Positions 26,501 to 35,300 of a stretch of DNA of 64,000 nucleotides are shown here, piece by piece. The translations under genes were made by a program, and so were the position numbers. Each line of letters begins with the position of its first letter. Positions within the stretch are counted from its first letter, which is position 1. A model generated the notes under the pieces. It was given only the letters and a program-made list of their open reading frames with translations. It did no database searches and was not told the origin of the DNA. Source of the stretch: Chlorobiota bacterium (GTDB taxonomy: Bacteria; Bacteroidota; Ignavibacteria; OLB7); assembly GCA_016710285.1 (NCBI GenBank), contig JADJXR010000001.1, positions 2,544,501-2,608,500 on the forward strand, written 5' to 3'.

Positions 26501-27034
26501 ACCCTTAGCTATGCTCGGCGATTTTTGGGTGGGGCTTCCACAATTTTGCAGCAGGATGGAGTTTATCTGCTTGGCGACGATGTGCTGATTGATGCCGTCG
26601 AGTTTCGGGAGTGCATCGTGAAAGGGAACCGATTGTATGCCGAAGGGGTGTACTTTGGGGCAGCCGTGGCCTACCGCCGGGCGATTGATTTCGCTTCGGC
26701 AGATTTTCTGGAGGGGATGTACGCCGAATGGATTGACACCATGCGCGAGACCCTGCGCGGCGAGCTGGCAACGGCTCTTGAGCGGCTGATTGCCATCGAG
26801 CTTGATCGGGAAAATTTCGTGGCGGTCCCTGCCTTGGCCGAACGCCTGCTGACGCTTGATGATCTTCACGACGGAGCCTACGAGGCGTTGATCCGCTCGG
26901 CGGCGGCGCGTGGTGCACGCCGCGAGGCCTTCAGTTATTTCCAACGCTACGAAGCCGCGTTGGACACCTACGGAGCCGGCCCCACCCGCCGAATCACCGA
27001 ACTGATGAATAAAGTCCGCGCCGGAGACTCTTGA
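23504..27034 (+). CDS. Large AAA/STAND ATPase regulator with C-terminal SARP/BTAD-like region
   Basis: 1176 residues. The N-terminal nucleotide-binding domain has Walker A GIAGVGKS (residues 46-53) and Walker B MILDDLHYL (about 134-142). A long helical, TPR/MalT-like middle follows. The C-terminus (about 927-1176) begins LRTFGALRIEG, continues with an OmpR-type winged helix (AVNNLHVTLSYARRFLG) and then a BTAD-like helical repeat region. Actinobacterial SARP proteins have DNA-binding and BTAD at the N-terminus; here the order is reversed. A signal-responsive transcription activator is inferred. ATG 23504 or 23507. The next genes encode secreted proteins. Confidence 0.85.
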   Translation: MMMSPKIREFINRGIMPLVGREREQRTLLDAFAMLLEGEPRAIWMTGIAGVGKSRLLDELKHHARDHAARALVVHAKWYEGEAVELGPLSNALEVLRPAIAAPLAARIYRDGAIATVDAAVEAVQIASRRYPVVMILDDLHYLSGSSELIRFVGALEEIPLLLVVTTRPVENPALRAFRSALVGSLPPMELELGSLDGAAIAEASVALFGQAPPAEMLGQLADLSGGLPLALREVFRELMAADHIAQSPNGDAWGWQTPFLPDEELRQIGDRVHGFSGRLASLPPHERAMLVLAASLGEQFNRELLRQLAERTVGWDDHDFERLILGGFIAVATPSIRIGAQETEGRVCYAFQHTLLWKAAAALNPPGLPSPGDIATATLSILTTGAGELYGVLPLEGAHVGGFGEEELRRLFHWLVAVGRKLSPIYAETYVALCRAVLEPCRIPEVASRAEQRMAEEYLAALSAYGERLYVTGAREPLQEVAAQIAGMLDRMKSNPPATAPERVVRLDAAVVVWRDAMLAGDPSRAKGFLDELLTVLPPPSQQTDRELRGAAEAIRLLASYSFARGEFAEMSAMTAPYIAELDRVRPETLNALMKVLLYAMMGARRMEEAWQMVEAGLRLRREADLFTEYELLLHAANYWQRVGQLQKVRQHATELRALVDRFPAYRNLSTNYFHLPYVAAANGEVEELERLETAFTATPPPARSSVVQTAIAQIKFLDAWSLLGMASRALATAGKLQLSLLSPLQQLQVTEKVVRAHIDAGNAPAASQAVQALNDLAEQVGGDYSTPNTISWQRLLTLRVLAEGIGQKEPERLRGMIMEMEAQQIEDGDAFRAAQIVLRAAEQVPERKREFNEAGYHAIELAAARAKTEQATGLAHYQLDRLSELLPKTRLAKFRQLIGPDPRSTAQQEEPERGSEAAPPAAGLVAGPILRTFGALRIEGAGETSAKIESKTRTMVAVLVTARMGGTRSIGELTRDRLADLLWPDMSLERAVNNLHVTLSYARRFLGGASTILQQDGVYLLGDDVLIDAVEFRECIVKGNRLYAEGVYFGAAVAYRRAIDFASADFLEGMYAEWIDTMRETLRGELATALERLIAIELDRENFVAVPALAERLLTLDDLHDGAYEALIRSAAARGARREAFSYFQRYEAALDTYGAGPTRRITELMNKVRAGDS

Positions 27035-27147
27035 AATCAGGAAAGCCGAGTGCCGTTTTTTTGCCCGATGTGGCGGTTTTAAGCATCTTCTAAGAATAAG
27101 CGATAGCATGATGCCTGTTCATCAATCTGTCCAAAAGGGAAACAAGC

Positions 27148-27726
27148 ATGACCAGCAAGAATCATAGACTATTTCAGCAGAAAATCTTCCTTCAATGGGG
27201 GATTGTGGGGGTGATCCTGTTTGTGGCGGGTGGGGCTATTTGCCACGGGCAGGGGCTTCAGGGGGAGACCGTCAACAACGGCGGGGGGGAGCAGTCGGGA
27301 ACGTTCGGGCAACTTCAATCCTCAATCGGCGAGCCACTCTCCGGCGACAGCGTTGGCGTAACGCCGGACGAAACCGCATGGACCGGCTTCTGGCATATCA
27401 GCGTTGATGGCGGCACGGCGGGCGTTCGGGAGGAGTTCACCGTTGGCGGGGTGGGCGGTGCTGCCGCGCCAATCGCCGCCTATCCGATTCCGTTCCGCTC
27501 CCAACTGAACGTCACCGTGACGCTGAAGCGTGCGGCCACCATCCGCCTTGTTGTGTACGATGAGAACGGCAGCATGGTGGAGCAGTTGGCTTCCGGCCGC
27601 CGCGCCGCCGGAACCTTGCGTGCGCTTTGGGACCCTGAGCGCGTCAGTGCCGGAACATACTTCATCCGATTGGAGCTTGATGGGGTCCAGGTGGGAGTTC
27701 AGCAAGTGCAGAAAACGGAGAACTAA
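27148..27726 (+). CDS. Small secreted protein with T9SS-type C-terminal domain
   Basis: 192 residues. An uncleaved or late signal segment (about 17-33, GVILFVAGGAICHGQ) is followed by a Gly-rich region with FWHISVDGG, and the last 80 residues (YPIPFRSQLNVTVTLK through GTYFIRLELDG) match the Por/T9SS type A domain. Families with QGETVNNGGGE near the start occur widely in Chlorobiota-like genomes without known function. It is the first of two secreted-protein genes directly after the regulator, and may be part of its regulon (inference). Confidence 0.75.
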   Translation: MTSKNHRLFQQKIFLQWGIVGVILFVAGGAICHGQGLQGETVNNGGGEQSGTFGQLQSSIGEPLSGDSVGVTPDETAWTGFWHISVDGGTAGVREEFTVGGVGGAAAPIAAYPIPFRSQLNVTVTLKRAATIRLVVYDENGSMVEQLASGRRAAGTLRALWDPERVSAGTYFIRLELDGVQVGVQQVQKTEN

Positions 27727-27821
27727 ACACCGCAACGCCGCAGTTTCGCCGCGAAATTCGAATGGGGCAATCCCCCCGATGCACGCACAACAACCGACAA
27801 ATGATTAACCCAATTATCCAT

Positions 27822-28931
27822 ATGAACACGCAACGACTTTTGGGATGCTGCACTTTTCTGCTGCTGGCGATTACGGTGGCAACGCAGGCGCAGACCCCGC
27901 GAACCATCAACTATCAGGGGCGGGCCAAGGACCAAGCTGGCTACTTGAACGGCACAAAGGCAATCACCCTGAAAATTTACGGGGAAGCGTCCGGCGGGGG
28001 GGCATTGTTCACCGAAACGCAATCGGTCAATTTCTCCAACGGGATTTACACGGTGGTGATTGGCGGCGCAACCCCGGGCGGAATTCCCGCCACGGTGGAT
28101 TTCGGCAAACCCTACTGGTTGGGGGTGGCGATTGAGGGCTTCAACAACGGCCAAGAGATCACGCCACGGCTGCAATTCCATTCGGCAGCTTCCAGCATCC
28201 GCGCAATCGTTGCCGACACAGCAAACCGCGCTGCCAACGCAGTCAACGCCCAGCAAGCAGCGAAGTCCGCCACCGCCGATTTTGCCACCCAAGCCGATTC
28301 CGCCAACAAAGCTGCTGTTGCAACAACTGCCGATAGTGCCAGGGTTGCCCGGGAAGCCACAATCGCCAACGATCTGCGCGCCCCAGCCACCATCTCCGCC
28401 ACCCCAAAGGATAGCGAACCGGTGCTAACCGTTGTCAGCTTGGAAGCAAAAACCGGCGTTGGCCTTGTTGCCGGCGGCGACCGCTACGCGATTATCAGCA
28501 GCGGGGTGGACAGCACCCGCGAACATTACGTTGCCGGCGGCAGTGCCGGCGCAACTGGCACGCCAGCCGCTGGCGGATACTACCGCGACAACGCCCCAAT
28601 CGCCTGGGGCTTGGTGGATGCCGACGGGGCAATCCTCAGCGATTTTGGGATACTTCGCGTCAACGCTGCCGGGACAGGGATTTACGAGGTGACGCTCAAC
28701 AACTCCGTCAGCACCGTTCCGGTAAAAGGTGGGGTTGTTCCGGCGATGTCCGTTGCCATTTCTATCGAGGCGCAGCAGGGGGAGACACAGCCGATGGTTG
28801 CCTCCTGGTCGTTCAAGCCAAAATCAGGGGGGACAGGGGTTGAGACCAACGTGATTGTGGTGCTGATTCGGACTGTTCAAGGGGAACAGCTGAACCGCCG
28901 ATTTGCCCTGCAAGTGTTCGGAAGGCCGTAG
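27822..28931 (+). CDS. Secreted protein, tail-fibre-like N-terminal domain
   Basis: 369 residues. A signal peptide ends near ATQAQ. The segment TPRTINYQGRAKDQAGYLNG through GIYTVVIG is a domain found in many secreted bacterial proteins related to phage tail-fibre N-termini. A low-complexity Ala-rich helix (about 125-190) with AD-S/T heptad-like repeats follows, then a beta-rich C-terminus without a T9SS domain. ATG 27822 gives the best signal peptide; ATG 27801 is seven codons upstream. It was probably transcribed with the previous gene. Adhesion or surface structure is a guess. Confidence 0.7.
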   Translation: MNTQRLLGCCTFLLLAITVATQAQTPRTINYQGRAKDQAGYLNGTKAITLKIYGEASGGGALFTETQSVNFSNGIYTVVIGGATPGGIPATVDFGKPYWLGVAIEGFNNGQEITPRLQFHSAASSIRAIVADTANRAANAVNAQQAAKSATADFATQADSANKAAVATTADSARVAREATIANDLRAPATISATPKDSEPVLTVVSLEAKTGVGLVAGGDRYAIISSGVDSTREHYVAGGSAGATGTPAAGGYYRDNAPIAWGLVDADGAILSDFGILRVNAAGTGIYEVTLNNSVSTVPVKGGVVPAMSVAISIEAQQGETQPMVASWSFKPKSGGTGVETNVIVVLIRTVQGEQLNRRFALQVFGRP

Positions 28932-29054
28932 CACAACGGCCGCAGCCACAAGCTACCGGGGAGGAACGCCGGCAATGGCGATTCTCCCCGTTTCTGCTCT
29001 CTCTCTCTCCATCTCAATTCTTCGTTCTATCCATCCATCATTTCTTTTTCCGCT

Positions 29055-29825
29055 TTGGATGCCATGATCCTTGCGGCGGGGCTTGGAACCCGCCTTCGCC
29101 CGATTACCGACACCATCCCCAAAGCCTTGATCCCCGTTGGCGGCGTGCCGATGCTGGAGCGGGTTGCGCGGCGGCTGATTGCTGCCGGGGCCACACGGCT
29201 GGTTGTGAACGTCCACCACCATGCTGGCCAGATTGAAACGTTCCTGCGGGAACGTCATGGTTTTGGGGTTCATGTGTCAATCTCGGACGAATCGGATGGG
29301 GTGCTGGAAACCGGAGGCGGGCTTCTTCATGCTGCCCCATTCTTCCGGCGCGACGCTCCATTCTTCCTGCATACTGCCGACGTTTTAAGCGATTGCGACC
29401 TGCGGGGCGTGTACCGCTTCCACCAGGAACAGCAGGGGGGGGCGTTGGCCACGCTGGTGGTGAATAACCGCCCGGCAACCCGCTACTTCCTGTTCGATGA
29501 CGACGGCCTTTGCGGGCATGGAAACGATGCAACCGGAGTTGTGCGCCACGCCCGGGAACCCATCGGCCAGCTACGGGCCATGAGTTTTTGTGGCATTCAC
29601 GTCATCGCTCCCCGTATTTTTGAGCTGATTACCGAGCGGGGGAAATTCTCCATCGTGGACCTCTATCTTCGGCTTGCCGCCGACGGCCACCGGTTGCTCC
29701 CATACGATAGCAGCGGAAGCCTTTGGATAGATATCGGGAAGCCGGAACAGCTGCAACGCGCCGAAGCAATGGTTGCCGCAGCAACCCCAAACGCAGCCGC
29801 AGGCTCAAGCGAAGAAAACAGCTAA
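29055..29825 (+). CDS. Nucleotidyltransferase (NDP-sugar pyrophosphorylase family)
   Basis: 256 residues. The N-terminus MDAMILAAGLGTRLRP is the nucleotide-binding signature of sugar-1-phosphate nucleotidyltransferases; TTG 29055 places it as in relatives, and ATG 29064 is the alternative. GGVPMLERV is the sugar-side lysine/Mg region and HTADVLSDCDL the metal-binding Asp region. It resembles MurNAc-1-phosphate uridylyltransferases (MurU) and mannose-1-phosphate guanylyltransferases, which make activated sugars for wall or glycan synthesis. The exact sugar cannot be assigned. The 3' end overlaps the region before the next lipoprotein gene. Confidence 0.85.
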   Translation: MDAMILAAGLGTRLRPITDTIPKALIPVGGVPMLERVARRLIAAGATRLVVNVHHHAGQIETFLRERHGFGVHVSISDESDGVLETGGGLLHAAPFFRRDAPFFLHTADVLSDCDLRGVYRFHQEQQGGALATLVVNNRPATRYFLFDDDGLCGHGNDATGVVRHAREPIGQLRAMSFCGIHVIAPRIFELITERGKFSIVDLYLRLAADGHRLLPYDSSGSLWIDIGKPEQLQRAEAMVAAATPNAAAGSSEENS

Positions 29826-29865
29826 AGAAGCCGAAAAGAAAAAGCCGAAAAAAGCTACTTGGAAG

Positions 29866-30600
29866 ATGCCTCTCACAATTGATTCCGAAAGTCCTGTTCG
29901 CAAGCAAACGCCCCGGTGGTTCATCGTTGGGGCAATGCTTGCTGCGTTGATTGCCGTTCCCATGCTTCTTCCTGGTTGCGGCGATGATACCGTTGCCCCA
30001 ATCGCCCCAGCAATTCCGGTGGGAAGCTGGATCAGCGATCAACAGTTCACGCTTGGCGCCCACCGCATGCTCCGCACCCGGTTGGATATCCGCTCCCAAA
30101 CCTCTGCAACGCGGACCGACTCACTCTTCACCCGGCAAGGAAGCGATTGGATGTTCGACTCGCTCACGGTGGCGGATCTCCAATTCCAGGGCGTTGCCGA
30201 TGGCTACCAGCGGACCCTGGAAATCTGGCATCCTGCCGGGGCACCTGCCGACACCACGCTGAGTTATTGGTATCTGTTCCGCCGTGGCGACTCCCTGTTC
30301 CACTACGTCGGGATGCGGTTTGCGGGGGGGAACCCGGGGCTGCAAGGGGTCTGGAGCAACGAACCTGCCGACACCGCGCTTCTTGGCGGATGCCTCCGTT
30401 TGGTGTTTTCCGCCGATAGCGTGGCCATTTCCGATTGCGCCGAAAATCTTGCAACCCGTTCGGTCCATTCCTACCACGCCAACCGCGACACGTTGGTGAT
30501 TGCCGGGCGGTCGTGGTACGGAACACGCTACGAGGTGGTGCCAGGCTGGTCCCTGTATGTCACCGGAAGAGCAACCGGAGGGTATCGGTTGGTGGAATAA
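29866..30600 (+). CDS. Lipoprotein of unknown function
   Basis: 244 residues from ATG 29866. A basic, Pro-containing cytoplasmic start precedes a hydrophobic helix and a lipobox LPGC with the modified cysteine at residue 38. The mature domain is beta-rich with many Thr/Asp/Arg and no recognised family. An upstream in-frame TTG at 29773 adds a Gln/Lys-rich stretch and overlaps the nucleotidyltransferase end; I prefer the ATG. Its stop is followed by a hairpin terminator shared with the opposing gene. Confidence 0.7.
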   Translation: MPLTIDSESPVRKQTPRWFIVGAMLAALIAVPMLLPGCGDDTVAPIAPAIPVGSWISDQQFTLGAHRMLRTRLDIRSQTSATRTDSLFTRQGSDWMFDSLTVADLQFQGVADGYQRTLEIWHPAGAPADTTLSYWYLFRRGDSLFHYVGMRFAGGNPGLQGVWSNEPADTALLGGCLRLVFSADSVAISDCAENLATRSVHSYHANRDTLVIAGRSWYGTRYEVVPGWSLYVTGRATGGYRLVE

Positions 30601-30675
30601 AACATGGAGTAAAAAAAGCGGGCGGCATGATAGAGTATGATTGATGGAGCAACTGATGGAGCAGCAATAATGGAA

Positions 30676-30714
30676 CGGGCGACCCACCAACTTGGTAGGC
30701 CGCCCGTTTGTTTT
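30676..30714. terminator. Bidirectional hairpin between convergent genes
   Basis: Arms CGGGCG...CGCCCG (30676-30681 with 30701-30706), with inner pairing around CACCA/TGGTA and two mismatches, are followed by TTTGTTTT on the + strand. It lies between the lipoprotein gene (+) and the membrane-anchored protein gene (-), so it can stop both. Confidence 0.7.
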
Positions 30715-30734
30715 GCGGAGAATCAATCGCGGGG

Positions 30735-31280
30735 TTAGGAAGCAACGGAGACTTTCTGCGCTTGCTCCTTTGCAACATCGCCAAACTTCACGATGGTTTT
30801 GGCCATTTGCTCTGCCGAATTCATCTGCGGGTTCAGGCGGTGCATCATCATCAGGTTGCTGCCGTCCATCCGCATCGTCCCGACCGGGGAGCTGGTGTTG
30901 AACTCGGAGATTTGGCTCTCCACTTTTTGCTTTGCGTCGGCGGGCATTGCCTCAACGTTCGTCACCACGCCATTGATGTCCACTTCTTGGTCGCTCACGT
31001 GGCTGACAAACGCCACTTCTTTTCCCGACCCGGCATCAACCAGCGCGATTTTATCGCCACGCATTTCCGCTTTCCATCCCCCCGAAGCGTTGCATTCGTT
31101 TTGCAGGCTGGTGAACAGGGCCTGCATGGTGGCTTTTGCGTCTTTCATGTTGCCGGAAAGATTGTCGCCCGCTGCTGGCGTTGTGCCCGCGCCAAACATC
31201 CCCGATTTGTACAGCCCAAACCCGATTGCGCCGATAATCAGCACCGAGCCAAGGATTGTTAGAAGCCCTTTCTTGTTCAT
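30735..31280 (-). CDS. Membrane-anchored protein of unknown function
   Basis: 181 residues with one N-terminal transmembrane segment (about 5-24, LLTILGSVLIIGAIGFGLY) and a soluble domain rich in Asp, Met and Lys that includes EVDINGVVTNVEAM and an MRMDGSNLMMMH segment. No cleavage site or lipobox is evident, so it is likely anchored with the domain outside the cytoplasm. No family recognised. Confidence 0.65.
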   Translation of the reverse strand: MNKKGLLTILGSVLIIGAIGFGLYKSGMFGAGTTPAAGDNLSGNMKDAKATMQALFTSLQNECNASGGWKAEMRGDKIALVDAGSGKEVAFVSHVSDQEVDINGVVTNVEAMPADAKQKVESQISEFNTSSPVGTMRMDGSNLMMMHRLNPQMNSAEQMAKTIVKFGDVAKEQAQKVSVAS

Positions 31281-31365
31281 GGTCTTGCCTTCCTGTTTGT
31301 TGGTATGAGAGTTGTGTTGTATTGATGTTGGCCCAAAGTTCCCGTATCGTTGTTCCGTTCCGCAG

Positions 31366-31398
31366 GTTTTTCTGGTTCAGTTTTTCTGGTTCAGTTTC
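31366..31398. repeat. Short tandem duplication upstream of the membrane-anchored gene
   Basis: The sequence TTTTTCTGGTTCAG occurs twice back to back in the 283-base gap between the two minus-strand genes at 31280 and 31563. It looks like a recent slippage or short duplication; no function is inferred. Confidence 0.6.
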
Positions 31399-31562
31399 TC
31401 CTGTGGCCCTGTTCATCACCGACCTGAGGGCTGGCCTTGCAATTTTGCTGTTCGATTGTTGCTGTTCGGTTATTGCGTCGGCAAAGTTATGGGAAAAATC
31501 GTTGCAATGTTCATCGCTCGCCGATTCCTCCCCTTGCTCTCCCGCTGCTTTTTTCTGCTTGA

Positions 31563-32075
31563 TTATGATTTTGCTGAGACATAGGCACCGATTGTCGCGG
31601 CGGCCAACATGATGCCGTGCTTCATCTCAATGCCTGCTCCACTTAGAAGGGCGATTGCTGCCACCATCCCAATTTTCACAATCCACCCCTGCAGCTGGCG
31701 GCCGAATCGGCGGCCAGTTGCGGTGGCAAACCACTGCCGGACCGCGTGGCTTGGGATGCGTGCGCCCATTGCCGAAATGATGCTGGGGCGTTCCCGCAAG
31801 GCCGCCCGCTCCTGGGCCAAAACCCCGCCGCGCCGCCGCGTGGCAACCGTCAACCCAACAAGCATTGCCGCCGTCAGCGCAGATCCCCAGTATGCTGCCG
31901 AAGGGATTGCAATCCCCACAATCAAGCAGCGTAGGCCAGTGCCGCACACCCTGCCAACCATGTAGCTAGCCAACTGCGCTGGTGTTGTGCCAACAACAAA
32001 GTCTGCGATCCGCCCCGAAACCCAGTTGTGCAGGGCGTTTGGTGATGTGGCGATTGGGCTAAGTATTCCGTTCAT
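31563..32075 (-). CDS. Small membrane protein of unknown function
   Basis: 170 residues with three to four hydrophobic segments (about 36-60, 62-78, 128-146, 150-166) separated by an Arg-rich loop (TVATRRRGGVLAQERAALRER). No known family. Its neighbours give no hint of function. It reads away from the large regulator gene that starts at 32361; the gap between them (about 290 bases) contains a perfect hairpin, AACAGGGGA-AAGGCA-TCCCCTGTT at 32206-32229. Confidence 0.55.
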   Translation of the reverse strand: MNGILSPIATSPNALHNWVSGRIADFVVGTTPAQLASYMVGRVCGTGLRCLIVGIAIPSAAYWGSALTAAMLVGLTVATRRRGGVLAQERAALRERPSIISAMGARIPSHAVRQWFATATGRRFGRQLQGWIVKIGMVAAIALLSGAGIEMKHGIMLAAATIGAYVSAKS

Positions 32076-32360
32076 TGCTTGCTTCGGTTGTTGTGCCAGG
32101 TTGCTTTGTTGATTTCTTCTGATGCAACCATACGGAGCCTGCCCACCGAAGTCACTACGGATAAACTACGGGTCCCCCAAAACAGGCAACTCCCTGAAAT
32201 AAACGAACAGGGGAAAGGCATCCCCTGTTAGCAACTTTCCGCAGGGCATGCGGGTTGTTTGCCGGAAGCGAATCTTTTCCGGCATCCCCTCGTTCGCGCC
32301 TTGCACACCTGTCGGATCCTTCAACGGTTCTTGCTCACGTTGTTCCCTCCTGTTTTCCCA

Positions 32361-35300
32361 ATGGATGCACTCTCCAGTTTCCTAAACCACGGAACGCTCC
32401 CCTTCACTGGGCGTGGCGATCAGATTGAGCAATTGCTTGCCTTCTGGCGTTCCACCCCCGACCTCTATGCCATGCAAACCACCCTTGTTCTTGGCGAAGC
32501 TGGCGTTGGGAAAAGCCGGTTGATAGATGAACTTGGCCCCCAAGTGGCCCACAACGAAGGGATGCTGATCCGGCTGAAACTGATCCCGGGCGCAACCATC
32601 TCCTTTGCCAGCTTGATTGCCCGCGCAATCCGCGCCAACCCCACCGCCCGCCGGTTGCTGAAGGAACCAATCGCCGAATCGCAGGGGGAGACCGTGGCGG
32701 CACTGCACCGGCTTGCGCGGCTGCGCCCCACGTTGCTGGTGATCGAGGATATCCACCTCCTCTCCCGCGAATCTATCGAGGACCTGCGGCAGCTGCTGGA
32801 TGGGTTGTCGGGGGAGTTTATCAAGATTATCCTGCTTGCACGCCCCGTTGCGTTCGAGGCTCGCGGACTGCTGGAACCCTACCTTACCCAAGAACTGCAA
32901 CTGCGCGGAATGAACATCGAGGAGCTATCGGTGCTGTGGGAACGGCTCTTCCTTTCCAAGCCGGGGCCCGGGGTGATTGAGGCGTTGGCGGCGGTGACAA
33001 TGGGGAATCCGCTGGCGGTTCGCTCGGCATTGCGGGGGGTGTTGCAGTCGCGGTTGCTGCTGCTGGATTCGTCGGGGTTACGTTGGGGGCCGGCAATCGG
33101 GATTGAGCAGTTTGCAGCACAGATGGAACGCTACGTGGGGACGCTATCGGAAGGGATGGGCGCGCATCTGGAGCCGGAGGAACTTCACGCCGCCAAGCAG
33201 CTGGCAACGCTTGGCGAAGCATTCGCCCGCGAGACCGCCACCGCGCTGATGCCAAGCGCGCCGCAAGTTCTGCCGATCCTTCTCCACAAAGGAATTCTTA
33301 CCGCGACCTCGGCCCCGGCACCGCTTCCAGGCACCAGCGATGGGACGGCCATCTACACCTTCACCCACACCTTGCTTCACCGCCACTTGGTGGCAACCGC
33401 TGCGGCAACCAAGAACATTGATGGGGCGAGGCTTGCGGCAGTTGTGGCGGCACGCCTTCCCTTGTACTCCATCCTTCCGCTGGAATTATTGGCCGAGCAT
33501 GGGACCGGCACGGCTTCCATCGCCACCGTGACCCAGGCGTTGGAGCAGCTGACATCCATGGTAATTCCCTTGGCCGAAGGAACGGCTTGGAGGTTTGCCA
33601 CCCCGGTGCTTCGCGCCGCAAACAGCTTGTTCAGATCGCGGGAACATGGCATGGAGGATGCCGAACAACGGAAGTGGCGGATACTGCTGCAAGGGCTTCA
33701 GCTTTCGGTCTATTATGCCGCCAGCGATTACGACAGCGTCCATGCCGAGATTGGCCAGTACCTGCGGCTAACCGAGCCAACCGACACCCCCACGGTTGCC
33801 TTGCAACGCTTCCACGGACTCTCCATGTTGATGACGACGGAGATTTACCGAACAAGCCAATTCCCAGAAGAAGTCTGGGGTGAATTGCAAGGGCTGCAAG
33901 CGGCATTCCCCGAAATCGAAACAACCCCAGAGTACGTCCAGAACCTGACGAACATCCTTGGCGTGGTGATGTTGGTCCTGAACGATTACACACTGCTGCG
34001 GGAGTTGGAGCCACGGCTGGAGGAACTGCGCCAACTTCCCGACACCCCCCAGGCCGTGCGCCGGCAGCTGTTAATTGGAATCGCCCCCTATCTGCTGACC
34101 CTGTACGACACCAATGAACAACTTCAGCAGCGGCTGGCGTTGGCAAAGGAGCTGGAGCAGATTGCCGATGAAAACTGGCTGACGATTGTCAGCGGCCTTG
34201 TCCGCCTGTACGATGCCGCCGGATTGTACCACCAGATGAACGCCGAAATCGAGAAACGATCCCCCTGGGCGCGGCGGTTGGGGCAGATGAAATCGGAGCT
34301 GAGCTGGCGGTTCCGCAGCCTTATCAGCCAAGCGGCATTTGGGATGGACCCCCAACTGATTTTGGAGCAAGTGGAGGAGATGTTTGCCGATCATTTCGGC
34401 ATGATGCCCACCAGCGTCCGCTACCAGCTAAGCGACCGGCTTGCGTTTGTTGGGCTGATGGTGGGGCAAGTGGAGTGGGCCGAGCAAGTGTTCCGCCGCT
34501 ACAGCCACGGCGCGCCGGAGCCGTTGGAAATGGGGGTGCTGATACGAATCCACCACGGCAACCTGGACGAACTTCCCGAACAGCTTCCGGTGCGGGCTTA
34601 TCGTGAGTTCGAACTGTTTGTGCGGGCGGCGTTGCTTCGCCACCCGGCCACGGAACCGGAGATGCTGCGGCTTGTTCAGCAGGTGCTGACCCCCGCGTTT
34701 TTGCACGCTGGCGAGCTGCTGGTTGTTCATGCCGCGCTTCAGCTAATCGAGGTTCGCATCCTTCCCCGACTGCGCGACCAAGCAATCATCGCCGCCATCC
34801 AAGAAGCAATGGAGCAAACCATCGTTGGAGTGATGTGGTGGATGCACGAACGGGGGCTGTTTGCTTTTATGAAGCCAATGGCCACACGCTACCGCCACCT
34901 GATGGCCGAACCTGCCGCTGCGGCATGGGACCAGCGCATCCAAGAGTTGGAAGAGGGGTATCAGTTGCAGCATGGCAATCGCGGCCAAGCGATTATCCAA
35001 ATCAGCATGGTTGGGGAGATTTCGGTGCAGCAGCCAAACCGCGGACCCCAGCCGGTTCGCGGCGCGCGCAACCGCACGCTGCTGGCGTTGATGGTGGCCA
35101 ACCAAATGCTTCGCCGACCGCTTACCTATGCGGAGTTCTGCGAGGTTGCAACCGGGGTGGAGAATGATGACGACTACGCCCAACGCCTAACCCGCATGGC
35201 AATCTCACGGCTGCGCGGGCTGATTGGGCGCAACGCGGTTCTCACCAAAACCGGAGCCCCGAGGCTGAACCCCGACATCGTTCAGGTGGATCTGCTGCAG

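Noticed and set aside
32206..32229. Hairpin before the second large regulator as a terminator
   Set aside because: No gene ends directly upstream on either strand and no T tract follows on the plus strand; kept only as a structure.
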